A DNA stretch of 64,000 nt from Synchiropus splendidus. Lineage: Eukaryota > Chordata > Actinopteri > Syngnathiformes > Callionymidae. The notes under the pieces are model-generated. The model ran no database searches. It had not been told where the DNA came from and saw nothing but the letters and a program-made list of their open reading frames with translations. This document shows, one piece after another, positions 1 to 13,206 of the stretch (positions within the stretch are counted from its first letter, which is position 1; each line of letters opens with the position of its first letter). The stretch covers positions 43,563,437 through 43,627,436 of the forward strand of contig NC_071334.1 of the NCBI RefSeq assembly GCF_027744825.2, given 5' to 3'. The translations under genes were made by a program, and so were the position numbers.

Positions 1-904
1 TAAAAAAAAAAAACCCAAACAAACAAAAAGAATCACTTAAAAGGAAAGGAAAGTATGAAGCTGGAAAGGAAAGTAAGAAGCAACAAGGCAGGGTTTCATC
101 ATCTTCCTTGATACTGTGACAAAGAAACCAGAGGAAGGACATTGAGAACAGTCATTGTATGGAAGTGTAATACTGATGTCGGTGTTTGCTTGACCTCAGA
201 TTCATGAGAATGGATGGAAGCAGCTCGGCAGGTCACAGAATAATAGCAGGATCTGTCTCTTCTCTGTATTTGCAGTAGGTCACTGCTCAGTGGAACATTC
301 ATAATCTCCTGGACAAACCTGAGGTCAAACTGTAATAAATCCTCCCAGGAGGGTCGTGTGATGCCACCACCCCTAAAATCATGTTAGACAATCTCGGCTC
401 CATAAAAGCCTGGTCGTTCGCAGTGCAGCACATTGTGACACACGGGGCGTGTTACGCTGATGTGTTTGGAGGGGGATAATGTTTGCCTCGGGGGCCAGAG
501 ATGATTATTTTGGGCCAAAAGCCTTTCCCCTGGGCCACACGGCAGTTTGTGAAGTGATATCCCTGTATTTTAAACATCTCCTGCTTTAAGTGGGTCAGGC
601 AGGGACGCTGCCCCAGGTCTATGAGAAGACCGTAAAGATTAAAGTTTCATGTTCTGCTCACGACGGCAAATTCAAACCCATTTTTGTTTAGCAAAAAGTC
701 AACATTTTCTGCTGAAGGTTATGCAATATTTTGCGCACATTAGCATAAACGATCACAACGATGAAGTGAGTGTCGCCCAGTAAATCTGAATATGTCCAAA
801 ATGACATGTAGATAAACATAAAAACAGGGAGTAAGGAAGTCTTTGTCTTCCAGGATCCGCATCATCGGTTGACACTCCCTCTTGACCTAGCTTGATTATT
901 ATCA
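1..904. other. No recognisable feature
   Basis: AT-leaning DNA beginning with an A-rich run. The open frames here are short, with no family match I recognise and no repeat shared with the rest of the window. Confidence 0.5.
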
Positions 905-1575
905 TGGCTGTCTATGGGTTCAGACCCAGGTGCTGGATTGTTGCAGGCTGACAGACTACTCAGGAAATCGAGGGTAGATTTAACAAGGTTTATTAACAAT
1001 TACACGAGAACACAAAAGACGAACAGGAACAACAAAACGTGCAGTGAGGAATATGAACAGGGACAGAGGACAAAACCTGAAACAGAAAACAAACGAATAA
1101 GGTTAAGCCTGACTAACGGGGACAACACAAACACACTCGGAAATTAAGTCACGAGGTCCAAATAACAGAAAGCGCTCGGTGGTGCTTCAACACACACACA
1201 CACAGGAAAACAAAAGGTGAGCTGTACAAAGAATCACACAGAATCAAATACCGAGAAGCGAGAACCAGAAAACTGAGCAGGGAGAACAAACTAAGGAGGC
1301 GGCAGAAAGAAAATCAAGCACCTACGGAATTTAGAGATATACAACAGGAGCACAAGAGAACGGACAGTTGAGAGAGAATTTACCGTGAGGACGGGAAGCA
1401 ACCATCTGGCAGCGCAGACTGGAACCCAGGTGTAGAAATCAGAGTAGTCTGATCAGTGGAATGGGATCCAGCTGCGCTGCTGTGAAGCTGAAGAAAGTTA
1501 AGGAAAAGGAAAACGACACACAGGAAATAACAAAAGAGAAACAAAACATGACAATTATCCTCCCTAGTCACGTCT
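905..1575 (-). repeat. Interspersed repeat; 1383-1550 has an inverted copy at 30459-30612
   Basis: The complement of 1383-1550 aligns to 30459-30612. Both read TTCCTGT...TTTCCTTTTCC, then CTTCACAGCAGCGCAGCTGGA(A/T)CCCAT, then TTCCAGTC...GCCAGATGGTT. The preceding stretch, with AACAAGGTTTATTAACAATTACACGAGAAC, looks like part of the same element but has no second copy here. No terminal repeats or coding capacity were found, so the class is unknown. Confidence 0.55.
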
Positions 1576-4009
1576 ATCCTCCATCATTACACCCATGAAC
1601 CTCATTGGTTGTCCTCCTTTATATTTTTTTTTTACCCAGTCATTCCATGATCTGCATTCTTCTTCCGACATGTCTCTGGTCTCTCTTCTCCACATGCCCA
1701 AACCACCAGAGCGCCGCAGGTCTTGTCTGCTAACATCTCCCAACGAAAGCCTGGGCATCTGCGACTCTGCCATTTCTAATTCTGCTTCTTACCTTGGTGT
1801 CAACAACACGACAACAGTCGTTGCCACCCATTTCTTGCTTTCTCCTCCATGCCTCTCAATAGAAAATGCAGGTCCCATGAATTTCAGGAAACATTTGTGT
1901 GGGGAGAAAGCTGATATATAACAGAGGGCACAAAGCAAAAAACAATTCTACTGTGCTTGGTGTCATCTAACACCGAGCAACAACAAAAACTCCAGGGTCT
2001 CTTTCGGTTGTGTCCTCCATGATATCCCTAAATTTAACTGCAACTCTTTGCACCATTCTTGTTTAAGCACTAACAAGGTATATCTGGCATGTACCTGTAC
2101 CACAGATGCACACTGCACCAATTCATCACCAAGAACATGCTGCTCATACAATATGCCTCCTTTCTTTGTTCACTTACTGCTTCTGCACACCTTGAGCAGC
2201 GCCACTTTAGAGAAGTAAAGTATGAAAGCCTCAGTACGCTTTCAGTCTGGAAATAACAAAACATTGGTCCGCACAAGCTTTCCACACACTCCAATGTGAC
2301 GTCTCTTGTCTTGGCACCAGAAAAGATTTGTTTGATCCATGTTGCAAAAATGATACTGCCAAGTGGATAAGACTGAGATGAGACAGGCAAACAAATCCAG
2401 AAAATAGTTGGAAGGATACACAGTAAGCAGAGATCCAACATAAAGATGTCATGGCTGTCTGTTTGCCTCAGAACCAAAAAAAGTGAATAGTCTGATCAAA
2501 CTTGGCTGAGAGATGCTGCGTCACAAGACGCCTCATTCATATTTTAGGTGGATCCAATTAAAATGGAAAAATACAGCTTGGTTTGTTTATGTGCAGCTTT
2601 CAGAAGATCCTTCGCATTTATTTCCACTCATATATAAGTCGTCATGACTCCATCTCAATGAAGTACTTCAAGTGTTTTTTGTTTGAATATGTAACAGATT
2701 TTCAGTCATACAAATCTTTGAAGAAATCAATTCCAAGCCGTGCGAGGATGACGAGACTCAAGGCATCTGCTGAAGGGTTTATCTGGTATCAGAGTTGTTA
2801 GCGCCGTCTACTGGGATGGAGCAAAAAAGTCGCGCTACTGTAATGCTAAGATCTCAGGTTATGATGAGAACGTCCTGTTGGTGTGATGACCTGTGTGTAT
2901 GAGAACCAACTGGAGCCTATGTCAGTCTAGCTTCTGACCAACATCCCAACTCTGCTCACAGAAAGAAGCGTGTTAGTGGGAGATTGAACAAGGATCCAGT
3001 GTACCAGTGGTATGTTTCGTCGTCACAGGCATTGAGTCGACAGACATCCAAAAAACATTAGAATAACTGACACTAAATCGTCACATTCTTCAATCAAGAC
3101 TTTGTTAAGGTATCGGCATCATTTAGCAAAGTGAACTCCAGATAAGCGGTAAAGAGCGGCACAAGCGCATGCAACCATGACTTTCGTCTGAACTGCAGAT
3201 CTGAGCGCAATGTAGAGCCCCTAAAGGCGGAATGTATTCATTTTTAATGGGAGGGATACAGGGCAATTACAGGAAGGACACTTCAGTGGAATGCAGGAAA
3301 AGCTTATTAGATAAAAGCAAAAACTGTCACATCTTTACATTCAAGCTTAGGTCCACTATGTCCTTGGATCGTAACAAAAGAGGCGACCTGATTCAACATG
3401 AACTCTGCTTCCATCCATCTCTGCATCCGACTCAGCAATGTGATGGAAAACAAACTCTGGGAACAAAACAAAAGCGGGATCACCTCTTGGCGAAGCAGCC
3501 ATTGGACTTTGAAGTTATCTAACGCGTCTTCAGAGAGACTGACTTTGATGTTCAGAAAAAGCCCTCTCAAACGGTGACACGTTCCTCGGAAAATAATTGT
3601 CAAACGTGTTCCTTCTGCACGCCGCCTCTCACTGATGGCACCGCAGGCACGAACTCTTCTTTCTTCGCGCAGCAATTCTCACTGTTTTATTAGTTGTTAT
3701 TGTTTCAGTGACATGTGTTTGCCACGTAACATTAGGCCATAACAATGATGACAACTCCTTTTGTACCACCAACAATCCAATTCCATGCGGGGGAGGGATC
3801 CACTTTTAAAGCGGGTGCTTTGCTGCTGTACTTTTCTCTGCACTGAAAAATAATGAAAACCCTGGATTCCTTCATGACACATTTTTAATTGGATATTGAA
3901 GTGTTGTGATGAAAAAGACCACTTGCAATGTTAGTAAACATGTTGGAGAATTATTGTTGCAACATCACAGATGTTTTTACACCACCAGTTCCAGGAAACA
4001 CAACTCCTT
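1576..4009. other. No recognisable feature
   Basis: No gene, repeat copy or RNA signal that I can support. Several open frames of 60-135 codons overlap on both strands without splice context or family resemblance. Confidence 0.5.
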
Positions 4010-4845
4010 GTGGCGGCCTTTAGCTATTTGTGGGGACTTTTAGCCGGTCCCCACCTCCAGGGACAAGAGCCGACTGCAGCGCATCGTACGTTCTTCTGAG
4101 AAGGTGATCGGTTGCAGCCTGCCACCTCTTCAGGACCTGTATGTCTCCAGAACCCAGAGATGTGCAGGTTGGATCAGAGCCTACCTTTCTCACCCTGGAC
4201 ATGGACTGTTTGTTCCTCTTCCCTCTGGCAGGAGGCTACGGTCGATCCAGACCAGAACCTCCCGTCACAGGAACAGCTTCTTTCCCTCGGCCATCAGACT
4301 GTTAAATTCGTGAACAGCCTTGTTGTTATGTTATTCTATTTATTTTATTTTATTTTATTTGTTTTTTGTTGCACTTTATTCCAAGGCACTTTCCTAGTCA
4401 GTGGGCTCCCCACTGACCATGGCAATAAATTTGATTCTGATTCTGATCCTGAAGGTTAAGCATCAAATGAGGATTAAAGCTTCAAAATAACTGGGTCATT
4501 GTAATTGGGTTTCAGTTTGGTTTAGGTCCCTGTTAAGGTTAGCCATTTGTTTTGGATGGTTACTGTAGATTTAGGGTGAAAGTCAATGAAATGTTCCAAC
4601 AAACCATTAAAATGTTTTGTCATACTTGTGAGTCTTGACAAGCCACCTTCGTATGAGGACAATTTGCTTTGTAAGGATATTTTGGCCTGTCCTCACAAGG
4701 TTTAAAGAGTTAAAATATCAGTCTGGTTCCGAGTCCTGGTTAAGGTTAGCTATTTAATTTGTATGGTTAACTTAAGGTTGAGAGGCTGCGAAAAGCCTTG
4801 TGTCAATGAGAGGTCCTCGCAGGACTGTGTGTGCGTGTGTGTGAA
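4010..4845 (+). repeat. Fish interspersed repeat interrupted by a LINE tail
   Basis: The segment starts TTTGTGGGGACTTTTAGCCGGTCCCCAC and resumes after the inserted LINE with AAGGTTAAGCATC. It continues with GGTTAGCCATTTGTTTTGGATGGTTA, GTATGAGGACAATTTG, GGCCTGTCCTCACAAGG and a second related GGTTAAGGTTAGCTATTT block, ending near a TG-rich tract. The wording is familiar from dispersed teleost repeats of uncertain class. The boundaries are approximate. Confidence 0.5.
4055..4451 (+). mobile_element. 3' end of a non-LTR retrotransposon (L2/CR1-like), 5'-truncated
   Basis: The plus strand encodes LPSGRRLRSIQTRTSRHRNS followed by FFPSAIRLLNS, the typical C-terminal tail of L2/CR1-type reverse transcriptase proteins in fish. 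A stop, a T-rich 3' UTR and an AATAAATTTGATTCTGATTCTGAT tail follow, as expected of this clade. Nearly all of the element upstream is missing, which is the usual product of incomplete reverse transcription. It sits inside another repeat. Confidence 0.7.
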
Positions 4846-7800
4846 ATGATGCAGGAACCACAACAGAACTTGATTATAAGCAGTGCCCAGTCTGAATAGG
4901 CGAAGCACTGTCGTGGTCCTCAAGAGGCAACAGGACACAGGATGAACTAGGGAAACCCAGAAGCAAAACACATTCTTGAAATGAACGGAAAACTTCTGTT
5001 GGGGCAAAAGAAGAAGCTCATCATTACCTTGTCGAAGACACAAAAGCTACAGGATAGCTAACACTTTGAAAAACACATCAATGTCACATACAAATGGGAG
5101 GTTGTCATCAATCTGCTGGCTTCCTCTAACAAGCCCTGTCTCCAAGCTTTTTTTCCAACCCCCAAAATGATGGTACAGACACACTATGGCTAAATGAGGG
5201 GAAAAAAAATACATTTTTTTAATGTTATTAGACGCTGCAGAGGACGAACGGCCAGAAAAACCATTTGCGATATCTGTGCAAGGGCACGGCACGAAGCTCT
5301 TCCTCATTTTATTTTTCAACTCTGCCACTGGAAAACATCTAAAATTGCTAAAATTCATTACTAAAATAAAATTGTCTAAATTAATTTGCCCTGAAAATAT
5401 GAGCAAAAACTGGTGAAAGTCTTCACCTCTTCTGTGGCAGAACTTCACTCTCATCAAGAAAAACTCAAACAGTTCCTAACGCACTGAAATGTTTTTCTTA
5501 AAGCAAAGGTTTTATAATTCTCCCTGCATTCCCAGCAGTCTTGTAATTCCAATCCATGGAAAAACCTTTTGTAACTTCTCTTCTACTCCAGAATGTGACA
5601 GACAGAATGAACCCTTTCTCTGTTGGTTCCAGGCATCTATTTGAAGTCTTGAATTTAACAACACTTCTGCATCCTAATGTTGTAGTCAACCCTATGTTGA
5701 AACCAGAGCACCAAGACTGAACTCAGAATACAAAAAGTCTATTGATCAAACAGACACATTTATTTCTTACTGCGATAGAAAAGGTACTCTTTTTTTTTTT
5801 TAAATAACTCAAGAAATTAAATGCTGTCATTGGAATAAACTTGTAGTTTTGTCCGCAGTCAGTTTAGTTTCTTGGTCTCTGTATGCACTGGCCTTGACTC
5901 AGTCAGTGCTACAACAATACTACATCCCTTATGACAGTAGTTTACCTTTTGATGAGTCAGGATTAAGTTTAAAATGTTGTTGGATGGAGTAGCTGGAATG
6001 CTGAAATACAGGTGACACCATCCACCACACAGTCTGCTCGCGCTGCTGTTGGGCAGCGACACCAGGGAAACATGATAGGCCAGTTTCAGGTAGCAAAGAC
6101 AACACCCAGGAGTACTATGATGCACCTGTTTTCACCAAAGTGAAACAGACGAACACAGCACATAACAAGCAAGGCAGCAAATCATCATCATCCATGATAT
6201 GGTTGAAATAATGTTGTGTATTCCCCCGAGGGAGGTAGTGAATAATCATTACAGGTTTATATCTGGTTGCCTTCCTGGTTCAATTCAATCATAATGATAG
6301 TAAATGAAGGGTTTTTTTAAACACAGGATGCTCATTTGAAATATTTATAGACTCACTGTTCCAAACAAACAATTTAAAATACTTCTCCATTGTGTAACAG
6401 CTCATTGTGTCTAAACAGCCTGAGTACTTTCATGCATATTTCAAAGAGAGTTCCAGTTTTTCCAGTGCTTCTTTCAAGAAACACTTTGAACAACATAATA
6501 GCAGCAGCTGAGTGATACGCGATGTTCTCAAAACCGGCCTAAATTCATTACTCTTCTCTGCGTAGTTTTCAATGAAATGCAAAATCTTGTCTATTTGAAT
6601 AGACCCTTCTACTTTCAAGTTCCACGTGTGTTGCTGCACCTAAAAGTGCCATCTAAATAATTGAAGTCCCTTAGAGGTACCATCGAATTGATACTGTGAG
6701 AAAGGCGAAATTCCAAAATAAAATATTCCACCTGACTATTCATCTTTCTTTTGCATACATGAGCACATTTTCAATTATTTTCGGTGTGTTGTTCACTCGC
6801 ACAGCATTGTTAATCGTTGACAGTAAGCTCAGCTTGACCTGTGAATTGGACATTGGGAGCATTCGGCTGGCTGCTGTTGCTTTAGAGTTATAGCATGTCC
6901 CAGGAACAACTGGTATTTACCACAAAATTCTTACATACAAGATGATGCCATGAAGCCCGCATAAAAAATAGTGTCCAAGTTGTCTTTGTTGTCATTGGCC
7001 AGGAGGACTGCTGGGGCTGCACATGTCAACTCGGCTCCATGACAGACAGGATTTCCAGATAAAGACTGAATTATGATTTTCGGTCTGGTGACCTCAAGAT
7101 TGCCTCTGCTTTTCCCAGATGAAGGCACCATGTTGTCTCCATCAGACTGAGACCACCAGAGTGGAGGCCAAAAGCCTTTAGTCCGAGACAGTTGGAATGT
7201 CCTGTTGTGGTCGGAAATGAGTCCCTGCTAATGTTCTACGGGCTCAAAAGACAAGCTTCGGTCTCAAGGTTGTTTGGAACTCATCTAGGGTGAGGTGCTC
7301 AGACATCCAAGAGAGGCTCAGATCCAAGGCTCCTCTGCGTTGAGAGGAGCCAGTTCATGTGGCCTCCCTAGGGAGCTGGTCATGGGCACCCAAGACAAGC
7401 TTGGACCTCTGCGTTCCCCAGAGGATCTGAAAGGGGAAATCTGGACTTGGGCTTGGCTTAGCACGTCTCTCAGAAGATAACTTTCTTTTTGTCCCTTTGA
7501 CGCATCTCTCATCAGAAACACCACTGTGTATCCAACCATAAGTTGATGATTCTCGGAGAAGCAGAAGCCCAGAGAATGACAGATAAATTCACAGCCATAA
7601 CGCTTCATGAAGTCCTTGCCGCTTCTCAAAAGTGGAATAATGCCTTTCTAATGCTCATATGTAGTAAGCTGTCCTTGAATAGTTGCTGTGTGTCTCTACG
7701 AAAGTAGCTGCAAAGAAAATCAAGTCCAAAGGAGGTCACTAACCTTGAAGCAGGCTGCTGACATGAAAAGAATGTTGTCTGTGTTAACCTCAGCCACTGT

Positions 7801-8252
7801 GATGAAAAATGCTACATGTTATTGAGCTGTGGATCCTTCTGCAGAATCCCAGGGATGCGGCGCTCCCTGCGCTCCGCTGCAGCTCAGTCACGACGTATTT
7901 ACATTTTTAGACTTCTTTATTCTGCTTCAGCAGCAGCAGTGGCAGGGGAGAATTTAGCTCATATTTTATTTAACCAATCTGCAGCAATCGCGATTGACTC
8001 ACAAACCTGGCAGGTCGTCTTGAAATGCACTTTTTTTTTTTTTTTTAATTCATCATTTTGGCGCATGCACAAATACAGCCAGGCAGTGTAGGGCTGACTA
8101 GGTGAGTGTGTGTGGGCGTTTGGATCACATTCAACCATGTCTTCTACTTATTAGGTCACCAAGCTCCAATTTAGTTTTGCTCACAGAGCAACGGAAAACA
8201 CATTTCAGCTGTTATAACCAGAGCACTTGAACACATTTGTAATTGTAATTTT
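4846..8252. other. No recognisable feature
   Basis: Unique-looking AT-rich DNA with homopolymer runs (T11 near 5790, T16 near 8030). No exon-like open frame with splice signals and no repeat copy was recognised. Confidence 0.45.
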
Positions 8253-8661
8253 TGGGTTTTGCGCGTTCATGTGTCAGTGTAGTGTGTCTCAATACTCCTC
8301 AGACTGAGGGCACTCGCCGTTCACCACTTGAAATGATCCCTTCAAACCGAAGGAGCTCCGGAGCTGACTTGAGTTGGAAATATGAAGTGTGGATAGATTT
8401 CCAGGATACCAAAGTACTTTATTTAAAAACAATGTTGGACAGGACAACAGGGACATTTTAGTAGCAAGGACTACTCTTCCGTTTGTTGACTTTCTCTGGT
8501 ATCACACGTTAGCGACCCAAATGGTCGACTGTGTCTGACAACATGAACAATACAACATGTATGTACAACAGTATGTTTTTATTTCGTCTTAACAAACAAC
8601 AGTGGGCTTTTCAAAATGTTAACATCCTCACACCTCTAACAGATCTATCACCGCAACATAG
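8253..8661 (-). mobile_element. Truncated inverted copy of the 19657-20127 transposon
   Basis: The complement of this segment matches most of 19677-20095, including AGATCTATCACCGCAACATAG, CTGGTATCACACGTTAG and GATTTCCAGGATACCAAAGTACTTTATTTAAA. Similarity stops abruptly after CAACATAG at one end, and the terminal inverted repeat seen at 19657 is absent. Internal differences such as indels suggest an old insertion. No coding capacity. Confidence 0.7.
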
Positions 8662-11600
8662 CGGTGAAGCCGGCTTCAGCTCCGCCCACTTCTTCTCCAT
8701 TGGTTCACCAAACCAAGTGAGATGATCAGCGCCGATGCAACAGGTTGCAACAATGTTGGAGCTGGCATTTCCAAAACGTCTCCAACACTGGATATGCAGG
8801 AAACAAAACACAGCACAGCAGCCAATGACACGTCGTCTTTACGCGTGGCGTCATGAAGTGTTGTCCCAATTCTAACTAGACCACAGGCTTAGAGCTGCAC
8901 ATTTACTTGTGACCTGGGTGGTGGACAGGGTATGGGATGCATGCGCCTCAGATCAAGGTCTTGCTCAAAACACAGCCTCTATTTTCAAACCTTCAACCTC
9001 GACATCCTCTGAGCCGCACGGTGTGGTGGTGTCGGTTCTTTCGCTCGCATCCAAAGAACATGCCATTGTTTGTCTCAGCTTTTTAGCGAGAAGACTACTA
9101 GAAAACTACTTTTTTTTTATCGACAAGAACCTTTCAACATCAAGCATATATCGTAAATCATGAGGTCTTTCAATAAGTGTTATCAATGGATGATGATTTT
9201 AAATCATCCAACAAGTCATGTTATCAATATTTTTGTTGAGAAAAAAAATGCTAAATGGAATAAGACCTCTGAGTGAAAGTGTTGAATTTTCTATGCTTTT
9301 TTTTCCAAAAAAAAAAAAAAAAAGCCCCCAACTCAACATAAAATTGTCATCAGAACAAAAACTACACAAAATGTATTTCTATTTTTTTCATTTTTATAAT
9401 TTCTATTAATACACCCTGTCTGCAGTACAGTCATCATTTTCCCAACTGTTATTGCCTCCTCATTGCCACCACACCTCTCATTTTTTCATGGTAACATCAT
9501 CCCATATTGACACCTCTCTCTGTATACCTGTCTGCATATTTGCATCCTCATCCCTCATCTCTTGACACGTTCGTCCACCCACCTTACCAGCTCATGTGTT
9601 GGAGCCCAGCGTGTGAACGTGATCCAGATCATCATTAACATGGATCCGCAGGTTCATGTCTATTTTCCTTCCTATTTGGACACTAATGAGGCAGCTGTCA
9701 CGGTTCAAAGGAAGTGCTAAATCTTTCACGCGTCACCGTGAGTTTGAGGGCTTGTTCGCCGGCGTCGTCATTAAATCAAGATCATTTGCGTTGCATCATT
9801 TATCGCACGAGCCTTCCGACGGCAGTCGCTGCTGGGCTTGGACGGACAGATTCCTACTCCTGCACCTCCGATGATCCGGGCCTGACTGTGAAATGACCCC
9901 TTTAGTTTGAATGTGGGAAAGTGAAATACAATATCTGGCTAGCCGCTCAAGCTCAATGACTCATGCAGCATTAGCTGTGCGGCTTCCTCTCAGCATGCAG
10001 GGCCAGTTGTAGTTGTTTTCATTTGGCCATTATGCACGCTTGTTGATGCCTCCAGACATGGTTATTTTTTTCTCCTTGATTTGGAGTCCAGCCTCAGCTG
10101 ATGTTGCTGTGAGTTGCGTGAGCCCGAGTTTGACCTCCGATGCTTTCTCAAGAATTTTCTTGCTCTCCGTGGAAGTCCGTTCACCTGATACAGTCAGCGT
10201 GACCCAGTTTGGCTTGTTCCTCATGAGGAGCATGTCTTGTGGTGCGCGCCAGGGCTCGTGAACAGCAGGCCTGTTGACAAAGTTGACGCTTGCCCCAACC
10301 CTGAATAGACACACACTCACTCTTTCTCTTTATGGATCAAACCCTTAGCTCCTTTGTTCTTCACTCCAGGCTGGGCTGAGATCCTCTTTGCTCTCCATAA
10401 GCCCACACCGCTTTGCCATCAGGATTACAGGATGTGCTGCAAGTGGAGACTCCTCAACACTGTGTGGCACACACAGAGCCACCAGGAGGGAGCGTGTGGC
10501 TGCCTGCTTGCGCGGGAGAGAGGAACAACTGCATGGGAGACAATGCATCATGCTGGTCTGGAAACAATATGTTTGTTATCTGTTAGATGCGTGTCAGGTT
10601 TGTGCGTGCCTTGTTTTCAAGCCATGATCTTCGGCTCTGAGCAGCGGCCCTCTGTCGTGCTCTGTTTTTTTGCTTATGCAAACATTTTCATGCTTGTGTT
10701 CTGACGAATAAAAGCACACAAGGGAGAGCTGGCTGAAACGGACGCCACCAACATCTTCTCACTCCAATTAGTCCCGTTTCAAAAACAAAACAGGGTTTGG
10801 ATGTGGTGGAAGCAATGTGGAAATAAGCCGACAAACAAACCAAAAGAAAACACTTGTGAAGTTTGAAATAAATTAGGCTGGGATCGCATGCCACCTCAGA
10901 GCCTGATAGACGAAGCTTATGTGTGCCATGAATTGCTAAGTAGCAATATTTCAAGCATCTCACAGTCATCAAACAGCCGAGGCTTAATTCCCCGAGACTT
11001 GCCCTCAAGTGTCCGTGGAAGTGGGCTGCAGTGCCAGTTAAGGACTGACGCTGTGAGATTGGGACTGATGAAAATGGAGACGTTTTACGTAAGACCACAT
11101 GGCGCCACATCAAGCATGGACTTGCTGTGTTAATGTTCCCCGAGGTTCTTGCAAGAGTTGTGAATCCAGCTTCATCAACTTCTACTTCTTCTTGAAGCAC
11201 ACAATTTCAGGCAATATTTAAAGTGAAACAGTCCAGCTGGACAATCTTATCGGCCACTGTGATTGAATTCAATTGGAAACAATTACAAATTGTTTATTTC
11301 ATTTCAGGATTAGCGCTGCAGGACATCTCCAGTGTAAATGATTCAGCCTCCTCTGTCCTCATGTGCATCCTCCCAAGTCTCCCCTGTTTACTTCATATCC
11401 TCTCGTTTATCCGGGGTCCTCATAGCATCCTTTATGTGTCAGTTATCAACGATTATTCCATACAGCCATTTTTGGCTCGGAAACGTAAATGATAATTCTG
11501 TCCGTTAGCGACACCCGACTGAGCCCTGCAAGCCTCTAAATTAGGGTACACTTATAATGCAAGTGTTGAAAAGGTTCATTTCGATTCAGCGTGAGAAAAA

Positions 11601-12376
11601 CAGAGAAAATCCGTTCCGGCAATGCACATTTCTCTGTGACGACACGTAAATTTATGCTGAAAAATGTAAAAATTCTCCTCCATAATGACCATCTCAATTA
11701 GCAATGCAAATAGACTTCTGAATCCTTGGAAGGTGTATATTCTAAATGCATGCCGCGTCAGCATGTGAGCGATGAGATACAGTTGTTTGCATCTCTCGTT
11801 TCAGGAGCGCATCATGGGCCACTTTGGAAGGTTCATCGGAGGCTGTGCAACCACTTGCGCAGCATCCACAATATCTTTTTGTCTGTTGCATTTTAATCCA
11901 ATTATGTAGCTCCAATAGCTGTTCAGAGGTGCTGGTCACCTTCTCTCGGTTGTGCATTAGCAAGTCTAATTCACAAATGGAGCATAAAGGGAACGTATTT
12001 GGTGATGCAACTCTTTTCATTGTTCTGGATTGAGATACTATCCTCTAATGGCGTGGAATCTAAGTCCGTGAATCAAATGAAATGTTATTGTGGACCTGCA
12101 GAGTCATTTTGCAGAAAGAAAAACAACATGTTGCCGGACAGCTGGAACCTTGACAAGATTCTGGAGGTCGATTGAGCTCAGGAAAAATAATTCTAACAAG
12201 GAGGAGTCGACCAACTCGAGCGTCTGTCTCCCTCACGCCTTTGTTGAAGGGACTGTAACAGTAAAAAAGCAAACAGAAACCAGTCGTGGTAAAATACTTT
12301 AATCGCATAATTCATCTCTGAAATATAGTATTCAAGCAGCACAGCTCTGATATTTTCAGACCTCACTCATTTCTCC
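8662..12376. other. No recognisable feature
   Basis: No gene or repeat that I can support. A small palindrome, GGATGATGATTTTAAATCATCC, lies at 9188-9209, and an A17 run is near 9308. The numerous short open frames overlap each other on both strands and look like chance. Confidence 0.45.
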
Positions 12377-12378
12377 TT

Positions 12379-12417
12379 TATATATATATATATATGTATT
12401 TATATATATATATATAT
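12379..12417. repeat. (TA)n microsatellite
   Basis: Two runs of alternating TA interrupted by a TGTATT unit, about 39 bp. It lies beyond the proposed insyn2b polyadenylation signal. Confidence 0.9.
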
Positions 12418-12719
12418 GCTTTCTTTGCAAATATCTCAATATATCCGTGTGTGTGTGTGTTACAGTTCCCCCATTGCTTATGATAATAAAAGTGTATTTT
12501 TAATACAGTTCAATATTAATAATTCAAATGACTCTGGATATAAAAGCTGGTGTTCTGACCCTCATTAGTCCATTAATGAAGATGAAACTTTTCTTACTTT
12601 TCCTTTTTTTTCTTATAAATAATATATTTCTGTGTGAACAGCTCCGTCCTCCTACATTACCTTTTGCTCCGTCTTACTCACACCACTATGCATAACTCTC
12701 AGATATTTTTCGAACTTAG

Positions 12720-13016
12720 TCATACAGCAAACTGAACTTTTGCTTTTATTTGGCGTCGGAACTTTTACCTCCCGCTCTGGTTTCCAAACTGTGAGTGTTG
12801 TCGAGGCTTGTGAAGAGCGGCGCACTCCAGCCAGACCTCTCTCTCTCGTCAGCTCCGACAGCAGCTGTTTTTGTTCAGAACCTTTGTATCGTGTTGTCCT
12901 CCCACAGTTTGCATTTTAATTTCCACGGTCAGTCCTCTGCACACACTGTTTTGAATTGAAAAAAGAATTTTCAGAAGGAATGCAGTGCAGTATCCAAATG
13001 CCCTTTGCATTGTCCT
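12720..13016 (-). other. insyn2b: Probable insyn2b 3' UTR
   Basis: The stretch following the TAG on the minus strand. It contains ATTAAA (12920-12915) and a canonical AATAAA (12750-12745, seen as TTTATT on the plus strand). Cleavage roughly 15-30 nt beyond the latter would end the transcript near 12720-12730. Further AT-rich sequence and variant signals continue to about 12300, so a longer 3' UTR is possible. Confidence 0.5.
12745..12750 (-). promoter_or_regulatory. insyn2b: Candidate polyadenylation signal AATAAA
   Basis: The plus strand reads TTTATT, which is AATAAA on the coding strand of insyn2b, about 270 nt past the stop codon. It is the first canonical hexamer downstream that I found. 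Confidence 0.45.
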
Positions 13017-13206
13017 CTAGAGGAACCAGAAGCATTTCTTCTTGTTCTTCTTGGTGGCGGCGGGGGGACGCACCGGCTGAGGGGAGTCCTGCTGTTGAGG
13101 GACGGTGTGCACTGGGGTGGAGGTCTGTGGCATGTCCTCAGGTGGGTCGCCCACTTTCCACGTACGTACCACCTGGCCCTCCTGAAGACGAAAGTCGTGT
13201 TCCACA
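13017..13206 (-). CDS. insyn2b: insyn2b coding exon 3 (terminal, stop codon)
   Basis: The acceptor reads CTCTTCACCTGCAG|TGTGGAACAC on the minus strand. The T completes AG|T (Ser), then 62 codons follow and TAG lies at 13019-13017. The peptide begins VEHDFRLQEGQVVRTW, has a Pro/Gln/Thr-rich linker, and ends TKKNKKKCFWFL. The join restores S-V-E-x-D-F-R/K-x-Q-E, the family signature after CIIY. The basic stretch followed by Cys and aromatic or aliphatic residues could be a membrane-anchoring tail, which is inference. This exon lies about 31.3 kb from exon 2. Confidence 0.9.
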
